Under the pieces are notes generated by a model. It saw nothing but the letters and a program-made list of their open reading frames with translations. It had not been told where the DNA came from and searched no databases. Shown piece after piece: positions 27,918 to 37,729 of a stretch of DNA of 41,143 nt; within the stretch, counting starts at the first letter, position 1, and each line of letters begins with the position of its first letter. Location of the stretch: contig CANHRM010000009.1 of assembly GCA_947463725.1 (NCBI GenBank), positions 1-41,143 on the forward strand. The letters run 5' to 3'. The position numbers and the translations under genes are program-made. Source of the DNA: Actinomycetota bacterium (GTDB lineage Bacteria; Actinomycetota; Actinomycetes; Nanopelagicales; Nanopelagicaceae).

Positions 27918-27948
27918 AACAGTAAACCTCAAGTTGAGAATCACTGTT
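27918..27948 (-). promoter_or_regulatory. Hairpin in ftsZ 5' leader near predicted +1
   Basis: 31-nt inverted repeat: arms AACAGT/ACTGTT and CTCAA/TTGAG around a central C, with 4 nt between arms on each side. As minus-strand RNA, 14 of 15 opposed positions can pair (two G-U, one U-U mismatch); the two innermost would open into the loop. Copied from the plus strand the G-U pairs become A-C, so the structure suits the ftsZ transcript. It begins about where the candidate promoter would start transcription and ends 4 nt before AGGAGG. No U-run follows, so it is not a terminator. Confidence 0.55.
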
Positions 27949-27954
27949 ATGCCT

Positions 27955-27982
27955 GATATATAGGCGAAACTATTCTTTGCAA
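27955..27982 (-). promoter_or_regulatory. Candidate ftsZ promoter
   Basis: In the 148-bp ftsQ-ftsZ gap the minus strand carries TTGCAA (27982-27977) and TATATC (27960-27955), 16 bp apart. The predicted start near 27948 gives a leader of about 48 nt that opens with the hairpin at 27948-27918. The rest of the gap (27983-28048) is AT-rich with no gene. Confidence 0.45.
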
Positions 27983-28048
27983 GGCACGTAGGCAAAGACC
28001 GCCACGCATCTTTTTTATATTTTATTTTAGCTATTTTTAACGAAAAAT

Positions 28049-28717
28049 TTATTTAACAATCGGTGAATGAGGTTCTGTTAAATCTATTTTTCGAATTTTT
28101 GAATTCTCTTTCAGTGCTACTAAAGCCTTATATACCTTTAGTTTCAGGTCGATCTCATCACCGGCTCCCCAAATAACCATTAGCGAGCGATTGCCTTCGG
28201 TAATTTTGAAATAAATATTATCGGGCGAAGTAGCTGTAAAGGCTGAAGTACGGGTTGAGAAATCACTTGGCAATTTAGTAAATAGTGTGATGGCAGCTAA
28301 TCCGCTCTTGGCATCCTTAGCCAAAACTGAAGGTAACTTTGATTTATAACCGCCAGGTAATTCAAATCTTTTCCCTGATGCATCCATCAGTTGACCGTTA
28401 AAAGTTGCAATCGGTAAACGAGGCGTAACGGCAATAACTATTTTTCCTGAAATCCAATTGCGAGATAAGTCTGCATTATCAACCCATGGCAAAGTTTGTA
28501 TGCGGCCCGCAATTTTGCGCGTTTCAATTCGAGCTAGTCTTTCGCCAACTTCTATCTGCGCTAAATTTTTCACTATGGCCTCACTACTTTTCGTAGGTGC
28601 GCCCGTGTAACTAATTTCTTTAATAGTGAATACGTTTGACCAGCCAAGTAAGTAAGCTAGTCCGGCAATAAGTAGGATTGCTAAAAAAGTTATTAATCGG
28701 TGCTTACGTAAAAACAT
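28049..28717 (-). CDS. ftsQ: Cell division protein FtsQ/DivIB
   Basis: 222 residues, bitopic. A short basic N-terminus and one membrane segment (about 8-27) are followed by the extracytoplasmic POTRA domain (FTIKEISYTGAPTKSSEAIVKNL) and the beta domain (IQTLPWVDNADLSRNWISGKIVIAVTPRLPIATF). It joins FtsL and FtsB in the complex that activates FtsW and FtsI. ATG 28717 abuts the murC TAA. It is near the short end for the family because the cytosolic tail, long in mycobacteria, is only a few residues. Confidence 0.93.
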   Translation of the reverse strand: MFLRKHRLITFLAILLIAGLAYLLGWSNVFTIKEISYTGAPTKSSEAIVKNLAQIEVGERLARIETRKIAGRIQTLPWVDNADLSRNWISGKIVIAVTPRLPIATFNGQLMDASGKRFELPGGYKSKLPSVLAKDAKSGLAAITLFTKLPSDFSTRTSAFTATSPDNIYFKITEGNRSLMVIWGAGDEIDLKLKVYKALVALKENSKIRKIDLTEPHSPIVK

Positions 28718-30100
28718 TTACTTTGCTAGCTCTTCCACAATAATTGGTGCTAGTGAACTAACATCGCCAGCGCCTAAAGTAATTATTACATCGCCTGGCT
28801 TAGCTGATTTAACAACAGTTTCCACTGCAACCATAAAGTTAGGGATAAATCTGCCATGTTTCATTTTTTCGACAATTGCTTCTGAGCTAATTCCAACAAT
28901 CGGCTTCTCGCTTGCCGCATAAATTTCGAGCACAACTACTTCATCAGCCAAATCTAAAGTTTTCGCAAAATTATCAATAAAAGCTTTTGTACGTGAATAT
29001 CTATGTGGCTGAAAAACTACAATTAGACGACCATCTCCAGCAAACCTACGTGCTGCGGTCAACGTAACTTCAATTTCAGTTGGATGATGTCCATAGTCGT
29101 CAATGACTCGTATTCCGTTGACAGTACCTTTTATTTCAAAGCGTCGACCAGCACCCTTGAAAGTGGCTAAGCCATCAATCATTTCGCCAGGTACTTGTTC
29201 GAGAACTATTCCGGCAGCAAGAGCGGCGGCTGCATTCATTAAGTTATGGTGGCCCGGAACATTTAGCTCGAGCTTGCCAACTACTTTGCCATGCCAGATC
29301 GCACGTGCGCTAGAGCCCAATGGCAAAAGGGTTATCTGATCAATTACTAAATCTGAATCAGGCGAAGTTCCGTAAGTAAAGGTTCGGGTATTTGTCACGG
29401 TGCTGCCAAGTTTACGAGCTCCTTTATCGTCATTGCAGTAAATCAAAAAGCCATCGCTAGCTATTGTCATAACAAAATCCGCAAACACTGCAAAGACCGC
29501 GTTCTCGTCAGCAAAGTAGTCAACGTGATCATGCTCAATATTTGTAATGATCGCGCCGTAAGGATGATAAGCAACAAAGGAGCCATCAGATTCATCAGCT
29601 TCGGCCACAAAAAATTCACCAGTGCCTCGATGTGCATTGGAACCAGAAGCGGTAATCGTGCCACCGATAGCAAAAGATGGATCAGCGCCTGTTGCCTGTA
29701 GGGCAACTGTCAGCATTGATGAGGTTGTAGTTTTTCCGTGGGTTCCCGCTACTGCAATACTTTTTGATTCTGACATAAGCAGTGCCAGCGCTGTTGCTCG
29801 AGCGATAAGCGGGATACCTATTTCAAGGGTACGCAAGCGTTCTGGATTATTGTCCGAAATCGCAGTTGAGAAAACAACTAGGTCTGCACCATCTACATTC
29901 TGACCATTATGCCCAACGGTAACGTTTGCCCCGAGCGCGATGAGTGCGACTACTACATTTGAATCCTTAGCATCGGATCCGGAAACTTTAATTCCATGCG
30001 ACAGAGCAATCCGAGCTAAGCCACTCATTCCAGCTCCACCAATGCCTATGAAGTGAATGCGCTTACCAATTAATTCTGGCAACGTAAAAGTCGGCTTCAT
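28718..30100 (-). CDS. murC: UDP-N-acetylmuramate--L-alanine ligase
   Basis: Adds the first amino acid (L-Ala) of the stem peptide, using ATP. 460 residues in the three Mur-ligase domains. The N-terminal Rossmann part has HFIGIGGAGMSGLARI, the ATP site is AVAGTHGKTTTSSML (about 115), and IEHDHVDYF and VIDDYGHHPTEI carry the Mg and substrate residues typical of MurC. ATG 30100 touches the murG stop with no spacing. Confidence 0.98.
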   Translation of the reverse strand: MKPTFTLPELIGKRIHFIGIGGAGMSGLARIALSHGIKVSGSDAKDSNVVVALIALGANVTVGHNGQNVDGADLVVFSTAISDNNPERLRTLEIGIPLIARATALALLMSESKSIAVAGTHGKTTTSSMLTVALQATGADPSFAIGGTITASGSNAHRGTGEFFVAEADESDGSFVAYHPYGAIITNIEHDHVDYFADENAVFAVFADFVMTIASDGFLIYCNDDKGARKLGSTVTNTRTFTYGTSPDSDLVIDQITLLPLGSSARAIWHGKVVGKLELNVPGHHNLMNAAAALAAGIVLEQVPGEMIDGLATFKGAGRRFEIKGTVNGIRVIDDYGHHPTEIEVTLTAARRFAGDGRLIVVFQPHRYSRTKAFIDNFAKTLDLADEVVVLEIYAASEKPIVGISSEAIVEKMKHGRFIPNFMVAVETVVKSAKPGDVIITLGAGDVSSLAPIIVEELAK

Positions 30101-31171
30101 TTAAGCAATTCTGGCATGACGGCGCATCAACTTAACAATATTTGCAGCAGCGGCGCGATCGCTTTCGTCTCCAGCCATAAATTCTTGGGCTTTCGCCATT
30201 GTGCTGGTTATGTTTTGAGCCAGCCACTGAACATTGAATTCGACCTGCGGCACGACGATGGCTCGGCCTTGCTCAATTAGGAAATCAGCATTTCGAGCTT
30301 GCTCACCATTTCCTATAGCTAGCGGAATAAAAATCGCATATTTGCCTAACGCATTAATTTCGGCACAAGTAATTGCGCCACTGCGACCGATTACCAAATC
30401 AGCTGCCAGATAAGCAGTAGCCATATCTTCAATATAGGAAACCGGTTGATATCCAGCAGTTGCTAACGGAAGTTGATTCTTGCCGCCTACAGAATGAATA
30501 ACTTCAAAATTTGTCAGTAAATTTGAGAGTGAGTTGGCAACTACTGTATTGATCGCTGCTGAACCCTGTGACCCACCCATAATTAAGATCAAAGGTTTAG
30601 TTGATGTGATACCAAGTTTTAACTTTGCTGCTTTTCGCGCAGCCGGCCAATTGTTCTTGGCCATATCCAAGGCAGAACTTATTGAGGGTTTAAGCGGTAA
30701 TCCCACAACTTCTGCATTCTTAAACTTTCCAGTTTTAACTGGTTTGCCAACTGCCATGGCCCCACCCAAAATACCTCCGAATTTATTTGCCCAGCCAGGA
30801 ATCGCATTTGCTTCGTGAATTACAAAAGAAATTCTGCGAAACTTTGCGGCCAGATAAATTGGTGCTGAGACATAACCACCAAAACCAATTACGCATTCAG
30901 CGCCATTTACTATCTTCAGCGATTTAGAAAGTGCTTGGCCAAACCGAAGAGGTGCTAAAAATCCATCTAACGAAAGCGAACGAGGAAGCGTTACTTTAGG
31001 AATAACAGATAATTTATATCCAGCAGCGGTAACTAAAACATTTTCTAGTCCTGATGCTGTGCCAACGAATTCGAACTCACTCTTAGGAAATTCTTTTCGC
31101 CATGCATCGGCAACGGCTAAAGCTGGCTCGATATGCCCTGCTGTTCCCGCCCCAGCTAAAACAATCTTCAT
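30101..31171 (-). CDS. murG: UDP-GlcNAc transferase MurG
   Basis: Membrane-associated GT28 enzyme that adds GlcNAc to lipid I, giving lipid II, on the cytosolic face. 356 residues. AGAGTAGHIEPALAVADAW is the N-terminal glycine-rich acceptor loop, GFGGYVSAPIYLAA follows, and the donor-binding part has MGGSQGSAAIN, SYIEDMATAYLAADLVIGRSGA and the usual Glu/Asn residues (EINALG). ATG 31171 overlaps the ftsW stop by 4 bp, so the lipid II maker and its polymerase are coupled. Confidence 0.98.
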   Translation of the reverse strand: MKIVLAGAGTAGHIEPALAVADAWRKEFPKSEFEFVGTASGLENVLVTAAGYKLSVIPKVTLPRSLSLDGFLAPLRFGQALSKSLKIVNGAECVIGFGGYVSAPIYLAAKFRRISFVIHEANAIPGWANKFGGILGGAMAVGKPVKTGKFKNAEVVGLPLKPSISSALDMAKNNWPAARKAAKLKLGITSTKPLILIMGGSQGSAAINTVVANSLSNLLTNFEVIHSVGGKNQLPLATAGYQPVSYIEDMATAYLAADLVIGRSGAITCAEINALGKYAIFIPLAIGNGEQARNADFLIEQGRAIVVPQVEFNVQWLAQNITSTMAKAQEFMAGDESDRAAAANIVKLMRRHARIA

Positions 31172-32340
31172 TTAGCAGCTGACTTTCTAAACTCTCGAAT
31201 TCCGCGGGCAACTTCAGGATCACGAAGAGCGGCTCCTAAAACAAAGCCCAGCGCGAGGTAAGTGGCAATTAATGATGAACCACCGTATGAAATAAGCGGC
31301 AAAGTTACGCCAACTACTGGCACCAAACTAATTGCGGAACCAATATTAAGGAAGCACTGAATCGAGATCCATGCCCCTATGCCAGCGCACGCAAATCTCA
31401 CCATTGGATCATTCGCCCGAATCGCAATTCGGAAAATGGCAAAAATCAATCCGCAGAAAAGCGAAATTGTTGCAACAGTTCCAAGCAGGCCTAGCTCTTC
31501 GCCGATTACTGAGAAAATAAAATCAGTATGAGCTTCAGCTAAATATCCCCATTTCTGCCGACTTGCTCCCAGACCAACACCTAAAAATCCGCCAGATGCC
31601 AAGCCCATCAAACTATGTGCTGGTTGCCAACCAGCATCCTTATAGTCATCTGCAGCGAACGGATTGAAAACCACCAGGATTCGAGCTGCTCGGTAAGGCG
31701 CAGTTAAAATTAGCGCACTCACGCCAGCCATGCCTAGCGCTGAAATAGTTCCAAAAAGTCGAAGTGGGATTCCAGAAATAAAAAGCAACCCAGCCATAGT
31801 CGCACCTATTACTGCCGCCGTTCCTAAATCCCTACCCGCTAATACAAATATAAGAACACCGACGTATCCAGGAACAATCAATTTCAAAACATTTGTGCGT
31901 ACTACTCCAGCATTTTCATATTGCGCCAACATGGTGGCTGCCCAAAGAATCATTAGAAATTTAGCGAACTCAGATGGCTGAACCACAAATGGTCCAAACC
32001 CAATCCAGTTTCGGTTTCCATTAACAGCATGTCCGACACCTGGAATAAGCAAAGTTACCAGTAAGCCGAGTGAAACAAGAAGTGATACGCGTCCGATTGC
32101 TCTCCACAAGTTCAAGCGCAACTTTGCTGCTGTCCAACCAATTGGTAGAGCTAGAAGAAGAAAAATAATTTGTCTTAGGAATGTGCCATAGGTATTACCG
32201 TTTACTTTGGTTGAGTAGATTGTCGATGCCGAGAAAACCATCACTAGACCTAAAATACTCAAGGCAGTCACACATATAGCAAACAACGCAAAAGTATTAA
32301 AAGGCTGAAGTAACTTGCTGCGTTTAATTTGTGTTGACAT
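31168..32340 (-). CDS. ftsW: Septal peptidoglycan polymerase FtsW
   Basis: SEDS-family glycosyltransferase that polymerises lipid II at the septum with FtsI. 390 residues with about ten membrane segments. Typical motifs are LVMVFSASTIYS in TM1, NGNRNWIGFGPFVVQPSEFAKF, AGRDLGTA (Asp in the catalytic pocket region), EAHTDFIFSVIGEELGLLG and GVTLPLISYGGSSL near the C-terminus. The dcw position and partner ftsI favour FtsW over RodA. The start overlaps the murD end by 17 bp. Confidence 0.96.
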   Translation of the reverse strand: MSTQIKRSKLLQPFNTFALFAICVTALSILGLVMVFSASTIYSTKVNGNTYGTFLRQIIFLLLALPIGWTAAKLRLNLWRAIGRVSLLVSLGLLVTLLIPGVGHAVNGNRNWIGFGPFVVQPSEFAKFLMILWAATMLAQYENAGVVRTNVLKLIVPGYVGVLIFVLAGRDLGTAAVIGATMAGLLFISGIPLRLFGTISALGMAGVSALILTAPYRAARILVVFNPFAADDYKDAGWQPAHSLMGLASGGFLGVGLGASRQKWGYLAEAHTDFIFSVIGEELGLLGTVATISLFCGLIFAIFRIAIRANDPMVRFACAGIGAWISIQCFLNIGSAISLVPVVGVTLPLISYGGSSLIATYLALGFVLGAALRDPEVARGIREFRKSAAK

Positions 32341-33772
32341 TTTTACCCACTATTTCTCTAACCGATTTAGCAAAACGATCGCCACGATCGCCATAGGAAA
32401 GAAATTGATCCATCGAGGCACATGCAGGCGCCAACAGCACTGCATCGCCTTCTTGTGCAAGAAGTTTTGCCTCATTTACTATCTGATTCATGAATTGATT
32501 ATCTGTGTTACTTCGATCATGCCCAGGCTTTGGATCAACTCGAACGATGGGGACGTTGGGGAATTGGCTCTGCAGTTCGCTGGCTATGAATTCTCGATCA
32601 GTGCCAATTAATACAACTCCGCGCAAACGTGATCCGACTTGGGCAATTAACTCACTCATCTCAGCGCCTTTAGCTAATCCACCTGCAATCCAGACCACAC
32701 TCAATTCAGACATTACTGAGGCTTGGGCAGCGTGCGGATTCGTTGCCTTGGAATCATCGATCCATCTAATTGCGTTCTGCTCCAGAACTAACTCAATGCG
32801 ATGTCGTCCTGGCCGAAATTTCTTAATTGCTCCGCGAATAACTTCATGGTCTACGCCAATGGCCCGCGCTAATCCGGCAGCGGCCAAGGCGTTGGAAACC
32901 GAATGTGGCGCAGTTGGTTGAACTTCAGCTAACTCACAAAACATCGCTGCTTCCATCGGATCTATTACAAAAGCTCGATCAACTAAAAGATCTTCAACTA
33001 ATCCGATCTCCCCTGGCTTAGGCGTTTGCAGAGTATAGAAAACTTTTCGACCTTGCCAATGCGCGCTTCCTTCAACCACTGCCGAATCATCACCATTTAA
33101 GATCGCAGTGACAGAACGACTCAGTAAATCTAGTTTCGCTTTTGCATACTCTGAAAATGAGCCATGCCAATCAATATGGTCTAGAGCAATGTTTAGAATT
33201 GAACCAGCCACAAATTCAGCTGATTGTGCCCAATGCAACTGGAACGAAGAAAGTTCTAGGATCAAATAATCATATTTATGCTCTGAGGTAACTGCGTCAA
33301 CCACTGGTGTCCCAACATTGCCACAAGCAAAAGCATTGATACCGGCTGCTTTTAGAATTGATTCAGTAAGTTCTACAGTTGAAGTTTTGCCATTAGTTCC
33401 GGTTACTGCTAACCACTTCTGCCCTGGTGCTAATTGTTGCTTGATTTCCCAAGCGATATCAATTTCATTTAATAGTGTGATCTCACGGTTTCTAAGATCG
33501 GCAATCGCCGGATGTCCTGGGCGCCAACCTGGTGAAACAACTGCGGCAGCCCAATTTATGTTTGATACTTCGTTAAGCGACACTCGAGGAAATTCAAATG
33601 TACTGCTCTCGTTTTCGTCATATATTGAAACTTCTGCGCCTAAGTTGCTTAAAACTTGTGCAACTGATCGACCGGTTACGCCGCCGCCCAATACCAACAG
33701 CCGTGCTTGGGCAATAGCTACGCCGCCCAACGTTGATACTTTTGATAATGAAACTGGCGAGTTAATGGACAT
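32324..33772 (-). CDS. murD: UDP-MurNAc-L-Ala--D-glutamate ligase
   Basis: Adds D-Glu to the stem peptide. 482 residues, three-domain Mur ligase. RLLVLGGGVTGRSVAQVL is the N-terminal nucleotide-like domain, LAVTGTNGKTSTVEL (about 117-131) the P-loop, LILELSSFQL and NIALDHIDWHGS carry Mg ligands, and WIDDSKATNPHAAQAS is the MurD-type C-terminal motif. The N-terminus is about 20 residues longer than in many homologues. ATG 33772 lies 9 bp after mraY, and its 3' end overlaps ftsW. Confidence 0.97.
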   Translation of the reverse strand: MSINSPVSLSKVSTLGGVAIAQARLLVLGGGVTGRSVAQVLSNLGAEVSIYDENESSTFEFPRVSLNEVSNINWAAAVVSPGWRPGHPAIADLRNREITLLNEIDIAWEIKQQLAPGQKWLAVTGTNGKTSTVELTESILKAAGINAFACGNVGTPVVDAVTSEHKYDYLILELSSFQLHWAQSAEFVAGSILNIALDHIDWHGSFSEYAKAKLDLLSRSVTAILNGDDSAVVEGSAHWQGRKVFYTLQTPKPGEIGLVEDLLVDRAFVIDPMEAAMFCELAEVQPTAPHSVSNALAAAGLARAIGVDHEVIRGAIKKFRPGRHRIELVLEQNAIRWIDDSKATNPHAAQASVMSELSVVWIAGGLAKGAEMSELIAQVGSRLRGVVLIGTDREFIASELQSQFPNVPIVRVDPKPGHDRSNTDNQFMNQIVNEAKLLAQEGDAVLLAPACASMDQFLSYGDRGDRFAKSVREIVGKNVNTN

Positions 33773-33781
33773 TTTTAACGC

Positions 33782-34846
33782 TTAAAGCGCAACCCACTGC
33801 GCATAGAAGAGACCTAAGCCCAGTGCTACGCATAGGCCCGCAATGATCCAGAAGCGAAGCACAATAGTTACTTCGCCCCAACCCTTTAATTCAAAGTGAT
33901 GATGTAACGGTGCCATTCGAAAAATTCTTTTTCCGCCAGTAGCCTTGAAGTAAAGCGTCTGAATAATTACTGACATCGTAATGATGACAAAAAGTCCACC
34001 AAGTGGAATCAATAGAAGTTGAACTCTTAAAGTGCAAGCTAATCCAGCAAGTGCACCACCTAAAGCTAATGATCCAGTGTCACCCATAAATATTTTCGCT
34101 GGTGAAGCGTTCCACCAAAGGAATCCAGTACATGCGCCAGCAAGAGCAGCTGCTAATACCGCTAAGTCCAGTGGATCTCGTACCGCATAACATCCGCTAG
34201 CTGCATCAAGAGCAATCGCGCAACTTTGACCGAATTCCCAAACACCAATCAAGATGAATGACAAAAAGGTCATTACTGACGCCCCGGTTGCTAGTCCATC
34301 GAGACCATCAGTTAAATTCACGCCATTACTGGTAGCAGTGACCATCAAGGAAATCCAGATAATTACCGCTACTGCCCCTAGAACAATACTGGTATCCCGT
34401 ACCGTTGATAAATTTAATGAGATTGGCGTAAGTCCAGAATTATCTGCAAATCGAATACCAAAATATCCGAAGGTTGCTGCAATTATTACTTGGCCAACAA
34501 TTTTATAACGTCCTTTAAGACCCAAGGATTTCTCACGTGAAACTTTTAGCCAATCATCTAAGAAACCAACGAATCCAAGTCCAATTACTAAAGCAATAAC
34601 CAAAAGTGCCGAAGCCGTCATTGCTGTTTGAGTTATTCCGTGACTCAATAAATACCCAGTTATCGCAGCAAAAATAATTATTAAACCACCCATGGTTGGT
34701 GTGCCACGTTTGGTGTGGTGTGAACTTGGGCCATCGTCTCGAATGATTTGACCATAACCACGTTTTGCTAAGAGGCGAATTAAAACTGGGGTGCCGAATA
34801 AAGCAAAGAAGAGTGCTACCGCACCCGAGATAAGGATCTGTCTCAT
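33782..34846 (-). CDS. mraY: Phospho-MurNAc-pentapeptide transferase
   Basis: Integral membrane enzyme joining UDP-MurNAc-pentapeptide to undecaprenyl phosphate, producing lipid I. 354 residues, about ten membrane segments. Signature motifs: [30 protein letters not shown] (Asp pair), [30 protein letters not shown] and the metal/substrate loop [18 protein letters not shown] 34846 directly follows the murF stop. Confidence 0.98.
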   Translation of the reverse strand: MRQILISGAVALFFALFGTPVLIRLLAKRGYGQIIRDDGPSSHHTKRGTPTMGGLIIIFAAITGYLLSHGITQTAMTASALLVIALVIGLGFVGFLDDWLKVSREKSLGLKGRYKIVGQVIIAATFGYFGIRFADNSGLTPISLNLSTVRDTSIVLGAVAVIIWISLMVTATSNGVNLTDGLDGLATGASVMTFLSFILIGVWEFGQSCAIALDAASGCYAVRDPLDLAVLAAALAGACTGFLWWNASPAKIFMGDTGSLALGGALAGLACTLRVQLLLIPLGGLFVIITMSVIIQTLYFKATGGKRIFRMAPLHHHFELKGWGEVTIVLRFWIIAGLCVALGLGLFYAQWVAL

Positions 34847-36238
34847 TTATTCGTCATCCTTCTTTCCTGCATCAGTTTGCCAGTTCACTGCTACTTGTTG
34901 GGCTATTTCTTCAAAGTGTTCAGCTCGTGAAGCTTTCACCAGCAAGACATCACCAGATTGCATCTCATTTAATAGCGCTACTACTGAATTCTTATCATTA
35001 AGTTCATGCACTTGAGTCTCGCTATTGCTCGGAACCCCTTGTCTATAGGCGGGCATCGAAACTGCGATGAGATGATCAATTGCCAAGTCGCACACCAATT
35101 TTCCGATATCAGCATGGTCTGTTTTCTCAGATGGACCTAACTCGTGCATCTTTCCTAAAGCTGCCCACGATGAACCGCCCCGCTCTTGTGCAAAGAGAGC
35201 CAGCGTACGAAGTGCGGCAGCCATTGATTCGGGATTAGCGTTATATGAATCATTGATCATTAACCGACCATTTAGTTCAAATATCTCCATGCGCCATTTG
35301 CTCGCCAGCTCGGCCATTGATAGTGCGCCAGCTATCTGATCGACAGATAAACCCAAGGCACTAGAAATCGCGGCTGCTGCTAAGGCATTAGGTATTTGGT
35401 GAAGACCAACTAAGCGCATACCAACAGCTGCTCGACCAGATTTTGTAACTAAGTCGAAATGTGGGCGACCTTCACGAATCTCAACATCTGCAGCTCGCAC
35501 ATTGCAATCACTTCTCTCGCCAAAGGTAAGCAGTGCTACCCCATCGGCAACTTTCATGGCTGGCGTGAATTGATCGTAAGTACCAAGCACTGCTGTGCCT
35601 CCACTTATCAGCGAAGTTACTAATTCTGATTTAGCTTGAGCAATTGCTTCGCGAGATCCAAATTCACCTATGTGCGCGTTTCCAACTTTTAAGACTGCGC
35701 CAATTTTTGGTTTTGCAATTTCGCAAAGTGCCGAAATGTCTCCTATGTGACGAGCACCCATTTCGACAATACAATATTTAGTTTTCTGATTACATTCCAA
35801 AATAGTTAGCGGTACACCCAATTCATTGTTAAAAGATCCAACTGGTGCAACAGTTTCTCCAACCGAAGAGAGAATGTAGTTCAGCAAATCCTTGGTAGTG
35901 GTCTTGCCTTGAGAGCCAGTAATACCGATAACTGTTAATTCTGCTAATTGCACGCGCACAAATTTGGCTAAATCGGCAACTGCCTGCATTACGTCAGAAA
36001 CAACTACACACGGCTGATCAACTACTTGGGTCGTAAGAGCCAATACGGCGCCATTTGCAAAAGCATCAGGGCAGAACTTATGCCCATCGGTATTCTCGCC
36101 AATTAAGGCTAGAAACATTGATCCAGCTTTAGCGCGACGTGAATCAAAAACTGGTGGCTGTGTAACCAGAATATTCTCATCGCCATGAAGTGAGCCATTA
36201 ACTATTAATGAAATTTCACGGGCTGATAATTTGATCAT
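34847..36238 (-). CDS. murF: UDP-MurNAc-tripeptide--D-Ala-D-Ala ligase
   Basis: Adds D-Ala-D-Ala to finish the UDP-MurNAc-pentapeptide. 463 residues. The N-terminal MurE/F domain has VFDSRRAKAGSMFLALIGENTDGHKF, the P-loop is VIGITGSQGKTTTKDLL (about 102-118), EMGARHIGDI is MurF-typical, and INDSYNANPESM is the central-C-terminal motif. ATG 36238 overlaps the murE stop by 4 bp. The ddl gene that supplies D-Ala-D-Ala is not in the window. Confidence 0.98.
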   Translation of the reverse strand: MIKLSAREISLIVNGSLHGDENILVTQPPVFDSRRAKAGSMFLALIGENTDGHKFCPDAFANGAVLALTTQVVDQPCVVVSDVMQAVADLAKFVRVQLAELTVIGITGSQGKTTTKDLLNYILSSVGETVAPVGSFNNELGVPLTILECNQKTKYCIVEMGARHIGDISALCEIAKPKIGAVLKVGNAHIGEFGSREAIAQAKSELVTSLISGGTAVLGTYDQFTPAMKVADGVALLTFGERSDCNVRAADVEIREGRPHFDLVTKSGRAAVGMRLVGLHQIPNALAAAAISSALGLSVDQIAGALSMAELASKWRMEIFELNGRLMINDSYNANPESMAAALRTLALFAQERGGSSWAALGKMHELGPSEKTDHADIGKLVCDLAIDHLIAVSMPAYRQGVPSNSETQVHELNDKNSVVALLNEMQSGDVLLVKASRAEHFEEIAQQVAVNWQTDAGKKDDE

Positions 36239-37728
36239 GGTGTCGCCTCAATTGCAGAAGCTAGGACTAACCGATCATCAAAGTTGTGTTTAACGCCAGC
36301 TATTTCCTGACCTAGTTCATGACCTTTTCCAAGTAGCACAACTACATCGCCAGGTTTTGCAGAAGCAACAGCTATTTCTATGGCGCGTTTCCGATCGAGT
36401 TCGATTGAACTTGAAGCTGGCAGAGTTAAACCAGAAACCATGTCCTTTATGATTTCACTTGGATCTTCGCTACGTGGATTATCGCTCGTAAATATTGCAA
36501 CATCAGATCCGGCTAATAAAGCTGCACCCATTAATGGTCGCTTACTCTTGTCACGATCGCCACCACAACCTAATACGGCAATAACTTTGCCTATGGTGCT
36601 TTCACGTAAAGTGGCCAGCACGCGTGTTACTGAATCTGGAGAGTGCGCATAATCAACTAATGCAGTAAATGGCTGACCCAGATCTACCTTCTCGAGTCGA
36701 CCTTCGGCGCCAGTTAACGAAGGTGTAATTGCTGCAATATCAATTGGATCAATTCCACTTGCAACTGAGATAGCAATAGCCATGAGTAGGTTATCTAAAT
36801 TGAAGTCACCGATTAGTTTTGTAGAAGTTTCAATTAAAATTCCACCAGCACCTCTGATTGCAATCGAGGTACTTTGCACACCTGATTCAATTCTCTCGAA
36901 GTACCAATCAGCTGATGTAGTATTTCGCGAAATCTTTACAACCGGTAATTCTTGAATTTCTAATAACTTATTTGCCCATGTGGAATCAATATTAATATAG
37001 GCAGTATCCGCGTACTTATAGCTAAAAAGAGCAGCTTTTGCAGCAAAGTAAGCTTGCATATTCAGATGGAAGTCCAAGTGATCTTGTGACAAATTCGTAA
37101 ATGCAGCAATATCAAAATGTGAGCCACCAATTCGGTTCAGCGATACTGCGTGGCTAGACACTTCCATATATAAATTTCGCATGTGACGCTCTCGCATTAC
37201 TGCGGCTAATGATTGCAGTTCAGGTGCTTCAGGCGTGGTGCGAAGGGCTGGAACTATTTCATCACCGATCCTAGTTTCGACAGTTCCGACTAATCCACTT
37301 TGTCGATTAGCTGCCATCGCAATCTGATAGAGCAATGTGGTCACGGTCGTTTTCCCATTTGTGCCAGTTACCGCGACGCTAAACATGTCACGCATAGGTT
37401 CAGAATGTAACCAGGCTGCAATTGCACCTGCAGCAGCTCGTGGGTCAGCAACTATTAGAACTGGCAGATCCGTAATTAAGACAGCCCCTACTTCGTCAGT
37501 TAGAACAGCAACTGCACCGTTTAATTTCGCGTTACCAGCATAAGTTGCCCCATGCACTTTAGCGCCAGCGACTGCAACGAATAGATCACCGGATTCAATT
37601 TGATGTGAATCAATTGAAACGCCAGTAACTGTAATTTTCTCTAAATCTGAATGAGTAGAAGTAGCTGAAATAAGTTCACTGACCGCACGAAGAGTTCGTC
37701 CAGAAATTGGATCGTGTGGTCGCAACAT
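36235..37728 (-). CDS. murE: UDP-MurNAc-tripeptide synthetase, meso-DAP type
   Basis: Adds the third residue of the stem peptide. 497 residues from ATG 37728. The P-loop is VAVTGTNGKTTVTTLLY, substrate residues are in TTPEAPELQ, and NLSQDHLDFH and YAHSPDSV are Mur motifs. The DNPR motif at 416-419 (TSDNPRSEDP) is the meso-diaminopimelate specificity mark, so the wall is probably DAP-type. The frame extends to ATG 37764 inside ftsI, but the conserved LRPHDP...L opening and the position one base after the ftsI stop favour 37728. It overlaps murF by 4 bp. Confidence 0.96.
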   Translation of the reverse strand: MLRPHDPISGRTLRAVSELISATSTHSDLEKITVTGVSIDSHQIESGDLFVAVAGAKVHGATYAGNAKLNGAVAVLTDEVGAVLITDLPVLIVADPRAAAGAIAAWLHSEPMRDMFSVAVTGTNGKTTVTTLLYQIAMAANRQSGLVGTVETRIGDEIVPALRTTPEAPELQSLAAVMRERHMRNLYMEVSSHAVSLNRIGGSHFDIAAFTNLSQDHLDFHLNMQAYFAAKAALFSYKYADTAYINIDSTWANKLLEIQELPVVKISRNTTSADWYFERIESGVQSTSIAIRGAGGILIETSTKLIGDFNLDNLLMAIAISVASGIDPIDIAAITPSLTGAEGRLEKVDLGQPFTALVDYAHSPDSVTRVLATLRESTIGKVIAVLGCGGDRDKSKRPLMGAALLAGSDVAIFTSDNPRSEDPSEIIKDMVSGLTLPASSSIELDRKRAIEIAVASAKPGDVVVLLGKGHELGQEIAGVKHNFDDRLVLASAIEATP

Positions 37729-37729
37729 T

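Noticed and set aside
28033..28048. ATTTTTCGTTAAAAAT inverted repeat just after ftsQ as terminator
   Set aside because: The stem is A/T only with a short loop and no U-run following in the ftsQ sense; it would be too weak.
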